64,000 nt of DNA from Apostichopus japonicus (Eukaryota > Echinodermata > Holothuroidea > Aspidochirotida > Stichopodidae): positions 16,352,001 to 16,416,000 of the forward strand of contig NC_092569.1 in assembly GCF_037975245.1 (NCBI RefSeq). Direction: 5' to 3'. The notes beneath the pieces were generated by a model that saw nothing but the letters and a program-made list of their open reading frames with translations, was not told the DNA's origin and did no database searches. Positions 61,447-64,000 of this stretch are shown here, in pieces. The position numbers and the translations under genes are program-made. Within the stretch, counting starts at the first letter, position 1. Each line of letters begins with the position of its first letter.

Positions 61447-64000
61447 CTAAAATGGAGATATGAAAATTAAAAATATAAAGATCAACGAAGTCACTAAAAG
61501 GACATTCCGATAGCGGGAGGGACTCGTGTGTAAACGGTACTTACCGCCGAAATCAATTTAGTTCCAACTTATTTTTAAGTTGCTGATAATCTTTGGTTAA
61601 ATTCCAATGAAGTAAAATCAGGGATCATCAACTATGTCACCATTAGGTCATCTTAATCATTTCACTAATATAGAGGCATTAACTTTGACCCCACTCGTAT
61701 GAGAAGGTTTCTGTAATATTCGTATTAAGATATTTCTCTTTTACTCAGATAATAGCTTCCTTGTAGGAAATATAACGGGAAATCAAGAGACACTATTCCA
61801 ACACTCTATTCCAACTCAGTATAACTATTCAGTTGATAACGAATATAGAACTTTCGTTAAGCCGTGACATATTTTAATGAAAACAAAACGTGTTTCTATT
61901 CGATACTGTGTTGTCGTTGTGTTTACTTCTTGGCATTGATGTTTATAGACAAACTTTAAAAAAATATTTTTGAAACTATTAAGTTGACAGAACGACGAAT
62001 AAACAAGTTACACACTCAACGCTATTGTTGTCCTGTTTCCCGCCCATATACTTAATAACCTAGATAAAACAATAAACTGTGCCGCTTGAATTTTCCCGAC
62101 ATGAAGTGAGAAAGTAATTTGATTCGTTCTGGACGTTCACAATTTCATAATATATCTCATATAAATGGTCATGTTTGTGTTTGTGTAGTAAAAGGGAAGT
62201 ACGACTATAGCAGTGCTAACTTGAATTTATATCGTTTAATATAAAATTAAGGATTGATGAAAATATTACGAATTGAGTTTCACTTTTTAATTATCCTAGT
62301 TAAAAGAGTCGCTTTCGTATCCCTGAGCCATTTCTACATTTTGTCATGTCATCTTGTTTATTTTTATCATTTCTTTCAGTATAAGCTGAATGAATTGCCC
62401 AGCTTCAACTTGCAACATAATATACAATTTTTAGAAAGTTAAGTGATTTATGTTAAATAGAACAAAGTACGGTGGGTACTCTCGCCGTTTCTCCCTTCGA
62501 GGTTTTGTTTGCTTAGTAAGTTGTACCATTTTGACCTTTTTGCACATATTATGTTTTTGTTAATGATAATATATAAGACTTATTAAAACTCCCCCATAAA
62601 CTTATACCACCGATACAATTTTTTTACAGTTTAAGCTATTTGGAATGCATCATATTAATCAATATTGTGTTTGAGAAATTAGAAAACTTCAACGCACTGA
62701 TCTAGACAACATTTTATCATCAAGAGTGATATTCGATTTTAATGTTGTTCAAAAATTGCAATGGATTCTTCACTGCCTTCTCCAATTTTTCAAATGTTTC
62801 CAAAGAAAAATCCTATTTGACTATTTTATATAGACATAATTCCTTAACATAAACTAACAGCGTTCCTCCAGCAGAATCTTTAATACAAATTCTAATCTAA
62901 TCTAATAAACGGAAAATGTATTTGAGAGATAGTTTACAGGCCTTTATTCCTACATACGATGGAACAATTTAATTAAGCCTATACCCAAATATGCTATTTT
63001 AAACAGTCTCATTCATAACAAATTGTTCAGTTTTCCTTTTGAACTAATACTGCGTACTTTTTACGTTCGTATTAAACAATACATTAGATTAAGGCAATGG
63101 GAGGTTCTTGTCATTTGTTTAAACTGTTATTAAAAAGAATTTAAAATTCCATCGCTACTTTGTCGATGTCATACCAAAGAAAGCATGCTCTAAAAACACG
63201 GCAGAGAACAAACTATTGTTTCTTTTGAAGTAAAAAATGTCTTACATTCATTTGTAGTGATACGGCTGACTTTGGCCAGACATATCCGAAGTTCATGTTG
63301 TAAACTTGATGAAATTAAGTCGAGATGTTTTCTTTTCAATGTTTTAAACTGCTATAAAAAGAAATTCTATCACAATTTCCTTGATGAGATGTCAAGGAAG
63401 GAACGCGCTCAGAACACAGGAGAGAAAAACTACAATGTCGATTGATATAAACAATGAGTCTTGCGGTAGAATAAATACATTTCTATAATAGAGGATTGCC
63501 AAAATCGTTGCTTTGTTTATTTACACAATAAAACAAGTCAAAACAACTTTATACTTTTTGCCTACTTTTGATCTGCTTTAGTCTTAAATGTTACTAACGG
63601 AATATAAATGTGACGTTGGAGATTATTGGTTTATATTTTCTTGCGATATAGATGATAATCGTGGGAATCATTCCCGCAACACCAGGTTTTATGATTAATG
63701 AGTGTTTTGTGATTTAAGACATCATTTAACCATTTAATATAACTTACCTAATCCGTTAATAAGAAAATGTTACTTTTATCGATTGTTTCAAGGCATTAAG
63801 TTATTGGTATTGCACTGTACCATGTATCTAGCAAGTCACATTCTTTCATGTATTTTGAAAATATATACTTGAATTGCCAAAAATGGATGTTGGAACTATG
63901 TTTGTACTATAGGATTGATGTACTAGATTGGAAGTAAGTTAAAGATGGCTTAAGGAAACATTTCAATTAATCTTTGTTAAGGAATCTACAGTTATATTCT

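Overview
The window is AT-rich, intron-rich animal DNA. Its only confident protein-coding content is a tandem family of small secreted fibrinogen-related (FReD) genes, all on the minus strand. Short FReD proteins of this type, a signal peptide followed almost directly by a fibrinogen C-terminal-like domain, are known as lectin-like recognition proteins in invertebrates. The style recalls the sea-cucumber fibrinogen-like protein A family, so an echinoderm, probably a holothurian, is my best guess. That is family-based inference, and no species-specific marker was found.

Layout: (1) 1-2215 is a roughly 43-bp satellite array. (2) 3885-11441 is FReD gene 1, all five exons but with a premature stop in the last. 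(3) 11.5-14.4 kb is its conserved 5' flank. (4) 15.3-16.7 kb is a duplicated 3' gene end holding a relic last exon with an internal deletion. (5) 16.7-20.6 kb is mostly unassigned. (6) 21001-27243 is FReD gene 2, intact. (7) 27.3-29.7 kb is its 5' flank. (8) 29.7-35.6 kb is repeat-rich spacer with a 1.08-kb TATC microsatellite and a foldback pair. (9) 35942-43957 is FReD gene 3, intact, with a hAT-type MITE in intron 3. (10) 44.0-46.8 kb is its 5' flank. (11) 46.8-53.9 kb is spacer with a 1.1-kb ATT microsatellite, a U2 snRNA-like fragment and a 21-bp tandem repeat. (12) 53929-56165 is a near-identical second copy of the opening satellite. (13) 57738 onward is FReD gene 4, exons 5 to 2; its signal-peptide exon should lie just past the window.

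The four genes share one exon plan: signal exon 69 nt, linker 46 nt, then 173 nt, 271 nt and 251 or 260 nt, with intron phases 0, 1, 0, 1. Every junction has AG/GT sites, and the conceptual proteins are 269-273 residues long. The genes evidently arose by tandem duplication of units roughly 15-22 kb apart that include the promoter flank. Pairwise similarity changes along the gene: intron 1 and 2 features pair 1 with 2 and 3 with 4; intron 3 pairs 1 with 3 and 2 with 4; the end of the domain pairs 1 with 4 and 2 with 3. This suggests repeated gene conversion or unequal exchange. The variable part is concentrated near the predicted ligand pocket: a calcium-ligand Asp/Asn swap, loss of a cysteine pair, and a tyrosine tract encoded by a TAT microsatellite.

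All alignments were made by eye. Identities are qualitative, and no database search was run.
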